50,894 nucleotides of DNA, taken from positions 1 through 50,894 of the forward strand of contig CALBDO010000025.1 in assembly GCA_937927515.1 (NCBI GenBank), written 5' to 3'. Of the stretch, positions 25,333-34,566 are shown piece after piece. The notes under the pieces were generated by a model. That model made no database searches and was not told where the DNA came from. It was given only the letters and a program-made list of their open reading frames with translations. Source of the stretch: Candidatus Kapaibacterium sp. GTDB taxonomy: Bacteria > Bacteroidota > Ignavibacteria > Kapaibacteriales > UBA2268. The position numbers and the translations under genes are program-made. Numbering within the stretch: position 1 is the first letter of the stretch; every line of letters begins with the position of its first letter.

Positions 25333-25366
25333 AAAGAAGACCAGAGAATTTCTCTGGTCTTCTTTT
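25333..25366. terminator. Bidirectional terminator between the PLP enzyme and the chemoreceptor genes
   Basis: A 14-bp perfect stem (25333-25346 with 25352-25365) around AATTT begins with AAA and ends with TTTT, so it can stop transcription from both convergent genes. Confidence 0.85.
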
Positions 25367-25400
25367 CGATAAAATTGTATGATGAAAAATTTTGTATGTG

Positions 25401-28400
25401 TTAATTACCGCTACCGAGGTAACGTCCGCCTTTACCCGAGAGTTTCCGAGTATCTTTACCTTCGAGATATGAAGTTTGTCCTTCTTTTTGTAATTTAAAT
25501 CTTTCGAGCAAGGTTCGTAAAATGTCGGTTTGTTTTGCAAGGTCTTCGGCAGATTTAGCAATATCTTGCACTCTATTGGCTGTATCTGATGTAACTTGTG
25601 AAATAGAACTAACGTTCTTTGCTACTTGTTCGGCGGTGGAGGATTGTTCTTCTGTTGCAGCTGCGATTTGATTAATCATATCCCACACCTCCTGGGAGCT
25701 TTGCATAATTTCTCTTAGTGCATTTCCTGCACGGTCTGCAAGTTCAATACCGCTATTTACTTCGTCGGTACCTTGCTTCATTGCACGCACGGCGTCCTCC
25801 ATTTCTTTTTGTATTCCTTTAATCATATTGGCGATTTGCTTTGTAGCTTCGGTGGTTCGCTCCGCAAGTTTTCGCACTTCGTCGGCAACGACAGCAAAAC
25901 CGCGTCCTTGCTCACCAGCCCGAGCAGCTTCGATTGCGGCATTTAGCGCAAGGAGGTTTGTCTGGTCTGCAATTTCATCGATTACAGAGATAATCTCTCC
26001 AATTTGCTTGCTCGATTCGCCGAGTTTTTCAATCTTTTCAGCACTTGCTCGCACAACAGAGGCAATTTCATTCATCTTATTCACAGTTTGTTGCACGGCT
26101 TTACCACCATCGGAGGCTATTTGTTTGTTTTTTTCAGCGACCTCGGCAGCTCGAGTTGCGCCCATAGCATTTTCGCTAATTGTTCGGCTCATCTCCTCTA
26201 TGGCTGTTGCAATTTCGTCGACCTGGGCACTGTTTTCGGCAGCAGAGGCAGCCAAAGTTTCGGCAATAGCGGATATCTCTGCAGCTGCAGATGCAGTAAT
26301 GTCGGCAGAGTCGGATATTTGCAAAAGCAAGCTATTTATAGAATTAGCCATATTGTTGATATTTTCCTTTAACTTTTGAAGTTCTCCAGCGTATTGGCCA
26401 AGCATTCGGACTGTTAAATCGCCGTCTTTAAGGTAATTCATAATATTACCCGTTTCTTGCAACGGTTCTGCAATATTATCTACAGCCTTGTTAATTGTTG
26501 CAATGATATTTTGGAATACACCTTGATGAGATTTTTCGTCTGCTCGAACATCCAAGTTGCCCTCTGCTAAAGCTTCGCCTAATGTAAGAGTATCGGAAAT
26601 CACCTTATTTATGGAGTCAATTAATGTATTCAAATTATTTTTAATTTCATTGAAGTCGCCTTTGTATTCATCTGTAATCTTTGGTGGAATATCGCCTTTG
26701 GAGATTCGGTCGATATACTCTGCTGCAACATTGAGTGGAGCAACGATGGCGTTCAGGGTGGCATTTATACCCTCAACAATTTTTCGATAATCGCCTTCAT
26801 GTTTGGTGATGTCTGCTCGAATGTCTAATTTACCCTCGACAGCAGCTTGAGATAACGTTAAAGTGTCTTTTATTAAATTTTTGATGGCGGTTGCACTAGT
26901 TTTAATGGCATTATTTATTATATCAAACTTTTCCTTAACCTGCATTGTATCAGAGTCGGCTATATCGGTCACTGGGTCGAATTCAAGATTACCTTTAGAA
27001 ATTTCCAACAGATAATTGGTAACTTTCTGTGTTTGTGAGTCCTGATATTTAGCAATTTTTTCAGAAAGTCTTTGAGCATTCTTAATGGCGGTTTGGTCAA
27101 CAACAACTTCAAAAACACCAACTACATCGCCCATTTTGTTTTTAATTGGTACCCCACTGTATTGTATGTGTAAGTTGTGCATACCTGGTCGAGCTATAGT
27201 TTCACCAGATGCATTTCCAATTCTTATCATTGCTTGTTTGCAAGCGCATTTGTCAGTTTGACAATCCTCGGTCCGAAAGTGGTCCCAACAATGAGTCTTA
27301 GACTTGTAAAGTTGCTCACCAGTTTTATTGTTTAAGCTAGCGCCAGCCTTATTCATAAAAAGAACTTCAAAGTCTTTATTTATAATCATGCACGGCGTTG
27401 GCATATTATCGAGTAGACTAACAACTGAGATTAAAGTTTCATTCATACCAGCAACTATTCTACGATAAGCACCGAGATGTTTGTTCTCATCAGCTCGGGA
27501 ATAGAGACGACCCTCAATAGCCGCTTCAGCCAAATAATAAGCATCTTTGATTAATTCATTGATTGAATCTATGCATTGATTCAAATTATTCTTAATTTCA
27601 TTGAAGTCGCCTTTGTATTCATCTGTAATCTTTGGTGGAATATCGCCTTTGGAGATTCGGTCGATATACTCTGCTGCAACATTGAGCGGACCAATTACAG
27701 CATCTAATGTACCATTGAAGCCTTCTATCAATTCTCGGAACTCTCCTTCGTATTTTGAGGCGTCTGCTCGAACATCAAGCTTGCCCTCCATAGCTGATTT
27801 TGCAAGCATTTTTACGTCGTCGACCATCGAGCTGATATTTGCAACCATTTTTTTCATAGCAGCCATCAAAACAGCTGTCTCGTCTTTGCTTTTTGTGTCT
27901 AAATCAACATTTGTATTCCCGCGGGAAATTTTATCACTAGCTTCGACGGCTTTGTTAATAGGTTTTGTAACGGTACGCGAAAGCACACCAGCAAAGACAA
28001 TTCCAACTACAACAATTATAAAACCAGCAATCATAAAAATCTTCTGGGAAACCCCCGCTAAATTGTTCCCAGTGCTAATTGTTTGGTCAACTAATTTTAA
28101 CTGCTCTTGTAGGAAATCGTTTACATTATTAAAGTATTCATTTTGTACATTTCTAAATTCACTCATTAAGAAGTTCACTGCTTCATCGACTTTGTTTTGT
28201 TTTTTAAATTCATATACTTTGTTTTGACCATCGATATACTTGGTTCGCAAGGTAAAGATATCGTTTAAGATAGACTTTTCCTTGTCTGATACAATATTTT
28301 GCTTTAAACTTTCTAACGATTTTCCAATATTGGTCCTTGCCTCTAATACTCTTTGCCACTCTGTTTCGATGACTTTGGGGTCATTAGATAAAAGAAGATT

Positions 28401-28595
28401 TCTTAAAGCACGTGCTATAATGTTCTGATTTTCTTTGATATTCGTTAGCAAGAGTACTTTTTTGAGTTGTTCGTTTTTAATTCCCTCGAGGTATGACGAG
28501 AGCGAGGACATTTGAATTGGAGCAAAAATAGCAAAAGCAACAAAGAAAGCAACGATTATACCAAAGGACACATAAAGCTTTGAAGAAATTTTCAT
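25401..28595 (-). CDS. Methyl-accepting chemotaxis protein with tandem HAMP units and a Cys-rich PAS domain
   Basis: The 1064-residue chemoreceptor has TM1 (about 8-28), a helical periplasmic sensor (30-185), TM2 (about 188-210), a HAMP domain, then repeated HAMP-like units, a PAS domain (about 400-520) with a cysteine cluster [19 protein letters not shown], further HAMP-like units (about 540-760), and the signalling hairpin with [24 protein letters not shown] tip residues. No CheR-binding pentapeptide is visible. Two of the HAMP-like units are identical over 36 residues ([14 protein letters not shown]...), reflecting a DNA repeat 951 bases apart. It lies 16 bases after cheW. Confidence 0.93.
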   Translation of the reverse strand: MKISSKLYVSFGIIVAFFVAFAIFAPIQMSSLSSYLEGIKNEQLKKVLLLTNIKENQNIIARALRNLLLSNDPKVIETEWQRVLEARTNIGKSLESLKQNIVSDKEKSILNDIFTLRTKYIDGQNKVYEFKKQNKVDEAVNFLMSEFRNVQNEYFNNVNDFLQEQLKLVDQTISTGNNLAGVSQKIFMIAGFIIVVVGIVFAGVLSRTVTKPINKAVEASDKISRGNTNVDLDTKSKDETAVLMAAMKKMVANISSMVDDVKMLAKSAMEGKLDVRADASKYEGEFRELIEGFNGTLDAVIGPLNVAAEYIDRISKGDIPPKITDEYKGDFNEIKNNLNQCIDSINELIKDAYYLAEAAIEGRLYSRADENKHLGAYRRIVAGMNETLISVVSLLDNMPTPCMIINKDFEVLFMNKAGASLNNKTGEQLYKSKTHCWDHFRTEDCQTDKCACKQAMIRIGNASGETIARPGMHNLHIQYSGVPIKNKMGDVVGVFEVVVDQTAIKNAQRLSEKIAKYQDSQTQKVTNYLLEISKGNLEFDPVTDIADSDTMQVKEKFDIINNAIKTSATAIKNLIKDTLTLSQAAVEGKLDIRADITKHEGDYRKIVEGINATLNAIVAPLNVAAEYIDRISKGDIPPKITDEYKGDFNEIKNNLNTLIDSINKVISDTLTLGEALAEGNLDVRADEKSHQGVFQNIIATINKAVDNIAEPLQETGNIMNYLKDGDLTVRMLGQYAGELQKLKENINNMANSINSLLLQISDSADITASAAAEISAIAETLAASAAENSAQVDEIATAIEEMSRTISENAMGATRAAEVAEKNKQIASDGGKAVQQTVNKMNEIASVVRASAEKIEKLGESSKQIGEIISVIDEIADQTNLLALNAAIEAARAGEQGRGFAVVADEVRKLAERTTEATKQIANMIKGIQKEMEDAVRAMKQGTDEVNSGIELADRAGNALREIMQSSQEVWDMINQIAAATEEQSSTAEQVAKNVSSISQVTSDTANRVQDIAKSAEDLAKQTDILRTLLERFKLQKEGQTSYLEGKDTRKLSGKGGRYLGSGN
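26641..26735 (-). repeat. Internal direct repeat in the chemoreceptor gene, copy 2
   Basis: 95 bases identical to 27592-27686. With one mismatch the match extends to 26628. The 951-base offset is a multiple of three, so both copies encode the same HAMP-like residues. Confidence 0.92.
27592..27686 (-). repeat. Internal direct repeat in the chemoreceptor gene, copy 1
   Basis: Partner of 26641-26735, in the same orientation and frame; see that entry. Confidence 0.92.
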
Positions 28596-28611
28596 AAATC
28601 ACCTATGTAAG

Positions 28612-29130
28612 TTAGACATTACTGTTTGGATTATTTACATTAGAAATTTCGTTGTATTCTTGAGATGAAAATATTTTTGTTAAATCCAAGATAATAATCA
28701 ATTTGTTATCGAAATTTGCAATACCGGTGACGTATTTTGTGTCTATTTTTAAAGAAGAAGGAGGTGGCGGATTGATTGAGTCTTTTGGCAATCTAAGAAC
28801 CCTATTAACAAAATCGACGATAAAACCAAATAATTTGGAATCGTACTCTATAACAATAAATCTTGTTGTTTTGTCGAATTCTTTTGTAGGTAAGCCAAGT
28901 CGTTTACGTAAGTTAATCAGAGGAATAATATTGCCCCTTAGGTTGGTGATGCCTTCGACATAGGGTAGGGAATTAGGTAATTTAGTTATTTCCCCCAAAC
29001 GATTGATTCCTTGGATGTTGGAGATAGAAATTGCGTACTCTTCATTGTCCAGGAAGAAAGATACTAATTGGATTTGCTCGATTTTCTTTTCCGCTTTTGC
29101 AGTGAGTCCCGTTTGTGATTTTGTTGCCAT
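28612..29130 (-). CDS. cheW: Chemotaxis coupling protein CheW
   Basis: The 172-residue protein has the CheW double beta-barrel fold: QLVSFFLDNEEYAISISNIQ, the VEGITNLRGNIIPLINLRKRLGL signature in parts, and VTGIANFDNKLIIILDLTKIF. It links chemoreceptors to the CheA kinase. It is directly upstream of the large chemoreceptor gene (16-base gap), so the two form an operon; cheA is not in the window. N- and C-terminal tails of about 15-20 polar residues extend the core. A weak TAATTTTG element lies on the reverse strand at 29153-29160. Confidence 0.93.
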   Translation of the reverse strand: MATKSQTGLTAKAEKKIEQIQLVSFFLDNEEYAISISNIQGINRLGEITKLPNSLPYVEGITNLRGNIIPLINLRKRLGLPTKEFDKTTRFIVIEYDSKLFGFIVDFVNRVLRLPKDSINPPPPSSLKIDTKYVTGIANFDNKLIIILDLTKIFSSQEYNEISNVNNPNSNV

Positions 29131-29276
29131 ACTTTAGTTTTATTATACATTACAAAATTAACCAAAATTCTGACAAAACAAAAAATCAACAAAATTTTTG
29201 AAATGATGTAATTATCGTGTAGCAAGCAGTTTCTGAAAAGGATTAATTTGTTAATTTTGAAATTTTTGGAGGAGCA

Positions 29277-30197
29277 ATGGTAGTCCGATACGCTATCGAG
29301 GCCGACAAATTAGTGCAAAGACCCAACGGAAATCTTATGTTTTTTACGAATCTTGCTGAAGAAGATAAGCGTTACCTTTTGGAAGAATTGCTAATCGATG
29401 AACACACATTGCAGTCCTCCTTGGACCCTGAGGAACTTGCCCGATTGGAAATTGAGCCGGAACATTACGCATTCATAATTAAGGCTCCAAAGCACCACAT
29501 TGCCGAAGAAGAGCTTATTTTTCGCGTCCAGTCGATAGGAATGTTCTTGTTCAAGGATAAGCTTGTGGTGGTTTCGCAAGACCAGCTGACAGATTTATTA
29601 CAAACAAAGCCATTTCAGAGAGTCTCTACCATTAAAGATGTTTTTTTCAAAATTATATACAGTTTTATCATTCAATTTTATTACCATCTTAATACTATCA
29701 ACAGAATTTCCGATGAATTGGAAGCGAAATTAAGTCAGGCACAGGAAAATAAATATTTGCTTCATCTATTCTCTCTTGAAAAAAGCCTCGTGTATTACCA
29801 CAACGCAATTACGACAAATCAGTTCCTTCTTGAAAAGATAAAGTTTAATGCATCAAAGCTAAACATAACGGAAGAAGAAAAGGAATTGTTGGAAGACATT
29901 TTAATCGAGAACAATCAATGTATGAGGCAAGCAGAGACATACTCGACTATATTAGCAAGTTTAATGGATGCAAGAGCCTCGATTATTGCAAACAATCTAA
30001 ATGTCTTAATGAAAATATTGAATATTATCACTATAACAATAATGGTGCCTACATTTGTGGTAAGTTTATTTTCAATGAATGTTCGTATTCCGCTTGCAGA
30101 GATTGATGAAGCATTTTGGATAATTCTTGCAATGTGTTTTGTAACAGCAATTGGTTTCATAATAATTTGGAATATGAAAATTAACAAAATCCGATAG
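29277..30197 (+). CDS. corA: CorA-type divalent cation transporter with an SMN signature
   Basis: The 306-residue protein has the CorA layout: an N-terminal cytoplasmic alpha/beta domain, a long helical stalk (about 120-240), and two C-terminal membrane segments (about 243-265 and 280-300). The signature that normally reads GMN at the end of TM1 is S266-M267-N268 (in LFSMNVRIP). The Gly to Ser change is at the selectivity filter of the channel. The Asn that coordinates the hydrated ion is kept. It has a strong SD (GGAGGAG 29268-29274). Mg2+ is the likely ion, though other divalent ions are possible. Confidence 0.85.
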   Translation: MVVRYAIEADKLVQRPNGNLMFFTNLAEEDKRYLLEELLIDEHTLQSSLDPEELARLEIEPEHYAFIIKAPKHHIAEEELIFRVQSIGMFLFKDKLVVVSQDQLTDLLQTKPFQRVSTIKDVFFKIIYSFIIQFYYHLNTINRISDELEAKLSQAQENKYLLHLFSLEKSLVYYHNAITTNQFLLEKIKFNASKLNITEEEKELLEDILIENNQCMRQAETYSTILASLMDARASIIANNLNVLMKILNIITITIMVPTFVVSLFSMNVRIPLAEIDEAFWIILAMCFVTAIGFIIIWNMKINKIR

Positions 30198-30200
30198 AAA

Positions 30201-30515
30201 ATGGTACCAACTGAAATAAAAAAAGTAGGTAGTGATAAATTGCGAATTTCTTGGATTGATGGCTTCAGTTCAGAAATTTCCTTAAAAGATTTGAGGGATA
30301 ATTGCCCTTGTGCTCAGTGCCAAGGTGAACAGGTGGGTTTTGTAAAATACCAACCAGCAAAATTAGAAATGTTTTCGCCAGCAAAATATGAAATTCAAAG
30401 TATAGAACCAGTGGGCAATTATGCTCTTCAAGTTATTTGGAAAGATGGACACGACACTGGAATTTATAGTTTCGAGTACTTAAGGTCTTTATTGGAAGAA
30501 TTTTCAAAAAAGTAA
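30201..30515 (+). CDS. DUF971 family protein (GBBH-like N-terminal domain)
   Basis: The 104-residue protein matches the small DUF971 family (PF06155), with LRISWIDGFSSEISLKDLRDNCPCAQC showing the conserved cysteines, and the closing YALQVIWKDGHDTGIYSFEYLR. This is the zinc-binding-like fold of gamma-butyrobetaine hydroxylase N-termini. Free-standing versions have been linked in other genomes with iron-sulfur assembly genes such as apbC/mrp, but no such gene is near. It starts 3 bases after corA and ends 1 base before the convergent coaBC stop. Confidence 0.85.
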   Translation: MVPTEIKKVGSDKLRISWIDGFSSEISLKDLRDNCPCAQCQGEQVGFVKYQPAKLEMFSPAKYEIQSIEPVGNYALQVIWKDGHDTGIYSFEYLRSLLEEFSKK

Positions 30516-30516
30516 A

Positions 30517-31794
30517 TCACATTAATAGTTGAGCAATTTTGTCTAAAATTATCAAACTGCAAATATTTTTGCTAGCTAATGGATACTCCTCGATGTACAT
30601 CTCTTCTCGATTGGTAAAACCAATCAAAGTTATTTTATTTGTGTCGAACCCAAAACCACTTTGCATTTCGTCGAAATAATTCAAAACTATAATATCACAA
30701 TTTTTTCTTCGAAGTTTTTCCCAAGCGTTTTTCAAGCCATTTTGTTTACTTTCGAGAGCAAAACCAACAAGAATTTGCGTTTGCTTTTTGTTTTGACCTA
30801 ATTTGTAAAGTATATCAGTTGTTTTCTTTAATTTTAAATTAATTGTCTCTCTTTTGTCTTTTTTCAATTTACCTTTAAATATTTCCACTGGTGTCCAATC
30901 TGCAACAGCAGCAGACATAATAACGACATCGGAGTTATAGAAATTTTGGCTTACGACGTCAAACATTTCAGCGGAGGAGATAACACGAAAAGTTTCTACT
31001 TTATGGTGCATTTCTAATTTTGTTGGTCCAGAAACTAGAACCACGTTTGCACCGAGTATGTTGGCTTGGGCAGCAATTGCATAACCCATTTTTCCGGAGG
31101 AGAAGTTACTGATGAAGCGCACGTCGTCTATTTTTTCGCAAGTAGGACCAGCAGTGACTAAAAAATTTTTACCTGTTAATTTCTTTTTAATTTGCGTTGC
31201 TTTATCCAGCCCAAATTTTTTGAAGTATAGATATGTTTCAATGTAATCAAGCAAAACTTCAGTCTCTGGTAGACGACCTTCGCCGTAATGTCCGCTCGAA
31301 AGCTCACCAACTGCCGGTGGGATAACTATAAAACCGAGTTTCTCGAGTTTTTGTATGTTTTCTTGAGTAACTGGATTTTGAAGCATTGATGTGTCCATTG
31401 CTGGGGCAAGTAAAAGAGGCGTAGTTCTTGGAAGAGCAGTTGCAAGCGTAACTAATGAATTGTCGCATATACCATTAGCAATCTTTCCGATAGTCGAGGC
31501 TGTTGCAGGTGCAATTATCATCAGGTCGCAGCTTTGAACTAAATCTATATGCCAGGCACCCTTTTTTTGTATATCTGGGTCAAACATATCAACTGCAATG
31601 GTATTGTTAGAAAGATTCGATACAGTTAGTGTAGTAATGAAGTTAGTAGCGGCAGGAGTTAGAACAGGAAATACATTTGCTTTGCGACATTTTAGTTCTC
31701 TTATTAAAAAAAGAGATTTATATGCAGCAATTGAGCCGCAAATCCCGAGAACGATGTTCTTACTTTCGAAAATACTATCTGATACTTTACCCAT
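30517..31794 (-). CDS. coaBC: Phosphopantothenoylcysteine decarboxylase / phosphopantothenate-cysteine ligase
   Basis: The 425-residue bifunctional enzyme catalyses two steps of coenzyme A synthesis. The N-terminal flavin-dependent CoaC half shows GICGSIAAYKS, the catalytic His in GAWHIDL (H82) and PAMD (131-134), where many bacteria have PAMN; the Asp version is usual in Bacteroidota. The C-terminal CoaB half shows VTAGPTCEKIDDVRFISN and FSSGKMGYAIA. The start at ATG 31794 is preferred to TTG 31806. It is a single gene, convergent with the DUF971 gene. Confidence 0.93.
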   Translation of the reverse strand: MGKVSDSIFESKNIVLGICGSIAAYKSLFLIRELKCRKANVFPVLTPAATNFITTLTVSNLSNNTIAVDMFDPDIQKKGAWHIDLVQSCDLMIIAPATASTIGKIANGICDNSLVTLATALPRTTPLLLAPAMDTSMLQNPVTQENIQKLEKLGFIVIPPAVGELSSGHYGEGRLPETEVLLDYIETYLYFKKFGLDKATQIKKKLTGKNFLVTAGPTCEKIDDVRFISNFSSGKMGYAIAAQANILGANVVLVSGPTKLEMHHKVETFRVISSAEMFDVVSQNFYNSDVVIMSAAVADWTPVEIFKGKLKKDKRETINLKLKKTTDILYKLGQNKKQTQILVGFALESKQNGLKNAWEKLRRKNCDIIVLNYFDEMQSGFGFDTNKITLIGFTNREEMYIEEYPLASKNICSLIILDKIAQLLM

Positions 31795-31844
31795 TCTTGT
31801 AAACAATAATTTTTTTAATTTACAATTTACAAATAAAGCATTAA

Positions 31845-33248
31845 ATGACGTGGAGAAAAATGATTGGAGATTTGTTTAATTTGGTGCCAGAAAGGGTAAA
31901 TTTTGAAAGTTTCTGGGAGGAAATAAGAAAAAGGAACAAATGGTTAATACAGCTGCGATATTTTGCTTTTCTATTACTTTTAAGTTTCGCTGTTAGTAGT
32001 TTAGTTGCGCAGTATTTTTATACTCAAATCAAGATAGAATCGACAACAATTTTAATAATATCTTTTTGCATTCTTTTCTACAATGTATTGTTTCATATCT
32101 TGTGGTATAAATTCCCGGAAGTAACAAAGAAAATAAAAATACATAGTCTTCATTTTTCTTTGCTTCAAATTATAGTCGACTTGATTTTTTTGATAATCTT
32201 GATTTACTACACTGGTGGAGTCGAATCTCCATTCAATACTTTTTTCGTGTTCCATGTTATAATTGGAAGCCTAATACTACCTGGTTCAATTATTGGTTTA
32301 ATTATGGGGGTTTGCATCTTAGTACTTATTTTTTTAGCATCTTTGGAGTTAAAACAAATTATCCCTCATTATTTAGTCCAGGGTATCATTAAACACCCAC
32401 TTTACAACGAGCCGATATACTTAATAGTTTTTTTTACAACATTGACTATTGTAGTGTTTGTTTCAATTTATCTTGCGAATTCAATAGCAAGGGTACTTTA
32501 TCAAAGAGAGAAAGAATTAAATGTCGCATACAAAGAATTGCAAGAGGCGGAAAAAGCAAAATCCAGATATGTAATGACAATAGTACACGATTTGAAGACG
32601 CCTATCAATGCAAGTCTTACCTGGGTAAACATTATAGCAAATAATGAAATTGGACCAATTCCCGAGTATTTGCAAAATCCTATTGAACGAATACGTGCGA
32701 GGTTGAGTAGTGCTATAGACCTAATTAATGATGTACTTAAAATCTCTCAAATTAAACTTACTGGAGAAGTACGAAAGGAGCCTATAAACTTGAGAATTTT
32801 TTTTCAAAATTTGCTTGAAAAACATAGAATATTGATTCTGTCCAAGAACATTAATTTTATAGTAAAAGCAAATAAAGAAGATGTAATCATTAATTCGGAC
32901 ATCGAAATGTTAAATATGGTTTTTTCCAATATAGTTTCCAATGCAATTAAGTATAATGAAAAAGATGGAATCATTGAAATCAACATCAACGAAAAAGAAA
33001 GGATGATTGAAATTTCTGTAGCTGACAATGGAATTGGTATACCTGAGGATGAAATTTCAAAAGTTTTTAATGAATTTTATCGTTCTTCCATTTCCAAAGA
33101 GAAAAATATCGAAGGGACTGGTTTAGGTTTGGCTTTAGTCAAAGAAATTTTAACAAAATTAGGTGGGACAATTTTAATAAAGTCCCCCTCTTACTTAGCA
33201 TCAGAAGGCAGGAGAGGCACGCAGGTGATTGTAACATTACCAAAATAA
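31845..33248 (+). CDS. Membrane sensor histidine kinase
   Basis: The 467-residue protein has about six membrane segments in the first 220 residues with short loops, then a coiled coil, a HisKA domain with the phospho-acceptor H248 in VHDLKTPI, and an HATPase_c domain with NIVSNAIKYNE (N box), DNGIGIP (G1), FYRS (F box) and GTGLGLALVKE (G2). No extracellular sensor domain is evident, so it may sense a membrane signal. No response regulator gene is adjacent, so it is an orphan. An ATG at 31860 (residue 6) with GGAG upstream is an alternative start. Confidence 0.92.
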   Translation: MTWRKMIGDLFNLVPERVNFESFWEEIRKRNKWLIQLRYFAFLLLLSFAVSSLVAQYFYTQIKIESTTILIISFCILFYNVLFHILWYKFPEVTKKIKIHSLHFSLLQIIVDLIFLIILIYYTGGVESPFNTFFVFHVIIGSLILPGSIIGLIMGVCILVLIFLASLELKQIIPHYLVQGIIKHPLYNEPIYLIVFFTTLTIVVFVSIYLANSIARVLYQREKELNVAYKELQEAEKAKSRYVMTIVHDLKTPINASLTWVNIIANNEIGPIPEYLQNPIERIRARLSSAIDLINDVLKISQIKLTGEVRKEPINLRIFFQNLLEKHRILILSKNINFIVKANKEDVIINSDIEMLNMVFSNIVSNAIKYNEKDGIIEININEKERMIEISVADNGIGIPEDEISKVFNEFYRSSISKEKNIEGTGLGLALVKEILTKLGGTILIKSPSYLASEGRRGTQVIVTLPK

Positions 33249-33302
33249 ATAGTAATAATTATTCAATTTCGTCGTTGATACTACTTTAAATTTGGAGGGA
33301 AA

Positions 33303-33818
33303 ATGCTAAAGGAAGTAATTCAAAATGCACTCAATGCTCAACTGACAAGAGAGATGTACTCTTCTAATCTCTATCTTGCAATGTCGGGATATTTTCAATC
33401 AATTAATTTAAAAGGTTTTGCTCATTGGATGAGGGCTCAAGCCCAAGAAGAAACTAACCATGCTTTAAAGTTCTTCGACTATCTACTGGACAGGGGAGGT
33501 GTCGTCAAGGTAAGCTCGATAGATGCACCACCTTCCCAATGGGATAGCCCATTAGCTGCAATGGAAGATGCTTTGAAACATGAACAATATGTTACCCAAA
33601 ATATCAATGCGCTTGCGGATTTAGCTATAAAAGAAGGCGACCATGCCACTCAAATTTTCTTACAATGGTTTGTTACGGAGCAAATAGAGGAAGAAGCTAC
33701 AGTCAATGAAATTGTTGAAAAGCTCAAAATGATTGGTGATTGGAAAGGTGGCTTACTAATGATTGATAATGAACTCGGGAAAAGAATTATTAGTTCTGGT
33801 GATGCGGAAGCACAATAA
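33303..33818 (+). CDS. ftnA: Ferritin, non-heme (bacterial FtnA type)
   Basis: The 171-residue protein has the four-helix ferritin bundle: QLTREMYSSNLYLAMSGYF, MRAQAQEETNHALKFFDYL (Glu and His ferroxidase ligands), EQYVTQNINALADLAIKEGD and FVTEQIEEEATVNEIVEKL. It stores iron as ferrihydrite inside a 24-mer in the cytoplasm. A strong SD, GGAGGG at 33294-33299, precedes the ATG. It has its own terminator. Storage of iron would fit the heme- and iron-sulfur-rich gene content around it. Confidence 0.95.
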   Translation: MLKEVIQNALNAQLTREMYSSNLYLAMSGYFQSINLKGFAHWMRAQAQEETNHALKFFDYLLDRGGVVKVSSIDAPPSQWDSPLAAMEDALKHEQYVTQNINALADLAIKEGDHATQIFLQWFVTEQIEEEATVNEIVEKLKMIGDWKGGLLMIDNELGKRIISSGDAEAQ

Positions 33819-33837
33819 AGTTTTAGCGACGTAAATA

Positions 33838-33866
33838 AAAAAGGCTGGAGAAACCAGCCTTTTTTT
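33838..33866. terminator. Bidirectional terminator between ferritin and the TlpA-like gene
   Basis: A 7-bp stem AGGCTGG/CCAGCCT (33842-33848, 33854-33860) around AGAAA is flanked by AAAA on the left and a seven-T tract on the right. It serves both convergent genes. Confidence 0.85.
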
Positions 33867-33879
33867 ATTAAATAATTTT

Positions 33880-34521
33880 TTACTTTCTTGCTCGATTAAT
33901 AGCATCAATGAAGTCTTGCTTTGTCCTTGCACCAACCAGTGTTTCGACAATTTTACCTTTTTTGTCAATGATGAATGTAGTTGGAACTGCATTTATACCA
34001 CCATACGCCCTTGCGATAGATTGGTCTTTGTCGATAATATTAAGGTATTTTATCCCTCTTGACTTTGCAAACTCTTTAACATTGGTTTCGGCATTTTCAA
34101 TGTCGCGTTCGAGAGTTACACCGACCACAAGAAAATCCTTATCCAAACCTTCCTGATGGACGTCAATCAGGTCTGGTATTTCTCTGCGACATGGAGGACA
34201 CCAAGTGCCCCAGAAATTCAACAAAACTATCTTCCCTTTAACGAAATCAGATAATTTAATTTCTTTTCCATCTTGAACCCATATGAAATCAACGATGTTT
34301 CCAGGTCTCGCCGGAACAATGGTTTTGGCAAAGAATACCAGTGGTTTAAACTCTGGTGAATTGTTTGCATCCGAGTTTGCAACTTGAACATTCTGGTAGA
34401 TTTCAGAAACATCAACGTACTCGTCTTTGGGTTCAGGATTTTCTTTTACCTCTGAGTGGCAAGCAGAAAAAGAAAAGATTAGGAAAAAAGTTAAAATTGT
34501 TAATATACTTGCGTTTTTCAT
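33880..34521 (-). CDS. TlpA/ResA-like thiol-disulfide oxidoreductase lipoprotein
   Basis: The 213-residue protein has a lipoprotein signal (SFSAC, C21) and a thioredoxin fold with the redox motif W107-C108-P-P-C111, a VVGVTLERD segment and the cis-Pro loop VPTTFIIDKKG. ResA/CcmG-type proteins reduce the cysteines of apocytochrome c before heme attachment, outside the cytoplasmic membrane. Its place as the last gene of the ccm operon (45 bases after ccmF) fits this role. The start at 34521 is chosen for its signal peptide; ATG 34533 would add four residues. Confidence 0.9.
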   Translation of the reverse strand: MKNASILTILTFFLIFSFSACHSEVKENPEPKDEYVDVSEIYQNVQVANSDANNSPEFKPLVFFAKTIVPARPGNIVDFIWVQDGKEIKLSDFVKGKIVLLNFWGTWCPPCRREIPDLIDVHQEGLDKDFLVVGVTLERDIENAETNVKEFAKSRGIKYLNIIDKDQSIARAYGGINAVPTTFIIDKKGKIVETLVGARTKQDFIDAINRARK

Positions 34522-34566
34522 ATGAACACCCATACTTAAAATTGTTTAAACGAATTTTTAAAAGGT

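Noticed and set aside
25828-28227. Long forward-strand open frames opposite the chemoreceptor gene (for example 25828-26379 and 27601-28227)
   Set aside because: They are shadows of the repetitive, alanine-rich chemoreceptor coding sequence; translations have low complexity and no family resemblance.
29252-29259. TAATTTTG as the corA promoter
   Set aside because: It matches the -7 consensus, but transcription would start inside the SD region and no -33 element is spaced correctly.
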